From Candidatus Sulfotelmatobacter sp. (lineage in GTDB: Bacteria; Acidobacteriota; Terriglobia; Terriglobales; Acidobacteriaceae): a stretch of DNA of 5,680 nucleotides. Of the stretch, positions 5,392 to 5,680 are shown piece after piece. Numbering within the stretch: the first letter of the stretch is position 1; every line of letters begins with the position of its first letter. Position numbers and translations under genes: made by a program. The notes beneath the pieces are model-generated. The model was not told the DNA's origin. It worked only from the letters and a program-made list of their open reading frames with translations, and did no database searches. The stretch covers positions 1 to 5,680 of the forward strand of contig JASHRB010000204.1 in assembly GCA_030037575.1 (NCBI GenBank). The letters run 5' to 3'.

Positions 5392-5680
5392 ATGGCAACG
5401 ACGAGAACCGACCCCAAGCTGTCGGTCGCCAGCAGCGGCAAGAAATCCGGTCACTACGACGGGATGACGCGCGAACAACTGGTCCAGGCCTACCGCATCA
5501 TGTACGCCTCCCGCCGCATTGACGACCGGGAGATCCTGCTCAAGAACCAGCAGAAAATCTTTTTCCAGATGTCGGGGGACGGTCACGAGGCCATCGGCGT
5601 CGCTGCCGGGATGACGCTAAAGCCTGGTTACGATTGGTTTTATCCCTACTACCGCGATCGTTCCGTCTGCCTGGCCTTGG
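5392..5680 (+). CDS. 2-oxoacid dehydrogenase E1 component, alpha-type N-terminus (partial)
   Basis: Ninety-six residues are visible before the right edge. E1 uses thiamine diphosphate to decarboxylate a 2-oxoacid and pass the acyl group to the E2 lipoyl domain. After a polar 20-residue leader come MTREQLVQAYRIMYASRRID (25-44), FFQMSGDGHEAIGVAAG and DWFYPYYRDRS, which match the E1-alpha N-terminal region of branched-chain (2-oxoisovalerate) and related dehydrogenases. The thiamine diphosphate GDG...N motif lies beyond the window. Whether this is a separate alpha subunit or the fused alpha-beta E1 found in some Acidobacteriota and Bacteroidetes cannot be seen. ATG 5392 is supported by AGGG (5382-5385), six bases upstream. 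It is separated from rnhB by 172 bp with a hairpin and a possible promoter, so it probably begins a new transcription unit for central or amino acid metabolism. Confidence 0.88.
   Translation, partial: MATTRTDPKLSVASSGKKSGHYDGMTREQLVQAYRIMYASRRIDDREILLKNQQKIFFQMSGDGHEAIGVAAGMTLKPGYDWFYPYYRDRSVCLAL

Noticed and set aside
4626..5441. 271-codon open frame on the minus strand
   Set aside because: It is antisense to rnhB, whose RNase HII motifs are unmistakable. It arises from the GC-rich codon bias of that gene.

Overview
The window looks like a GC-rich bacterial chromosome. The S16–KhpA–RimM–TrmD–L19–RNase HII order, the S16 start (MLMIRLARVGARKQPHYRIV) and the adjoining 2-oxoacid dehydrogenase E1 suggest an Acidobacteriota-like organism. 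That taxonomic guess comes from recalled family resemblance, not from a search.

Layout. Positions 2-1138 (minus strand) hold the first 379 codons of a very repetitive poly-HAMP protein. It is almost certainly the sensory front half of a large soluble histidine kinase whose catalytic part lies outside the window. A 524-bp non-coding stretch (1139-1662) separates it from a divergent plus-strand block and carries a good sigma70-type promoter for that block. From 1663 to 5219 the plus strand reads rpsP (bS16), khpA (KH-domain RNA-binding protein), rimM (30S maturation factor), trmD (tRNA m1G37 methyltransferase), rplS (bL19) and rnhB (RNase HII). After a 172-bp gap with a strong GC-rich hairpin, a partial 2-oxoacid dehydrogenase E1 gene starts at 5392 and runs off the right edge.

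How the genes work together. The central block is the widespread ribosome and tRNA operon: two ribosomal proteins, a 30S assembly factor that binds the S19/head region, a tRNA modification enzyme that protects the reading frame, and a small KH protein. RNase HII, which removes ribonucleotides from DNA, is a common neighbour. The first three genes are tightly packed, and khpA has almost no ribosome binding site of its own, which points to translational coupling. Gaps of about 106-298 bp appear from trmD onward, so internal promoters are possible but none is convincing.

No undescribed defence or mobile system is visible. The most notable anomalies are: (1) rimM has no ATG, GTG or TTG that could start its conserved N-terminal strand. 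A reading frame beginning at a TTG overlapping the khpA stop joins the RimM frame exactly by a -1 shift in a run of eight A's. (2) TrmD carries about 26 extra residues in its active-site lid linker. (3) The poly-HAMP protein has exact 276-bp periodicity and no N-terminal membrane segment. (4) An imperfect palindrome overlaps the -35 box of the ribosomal operon promoter.
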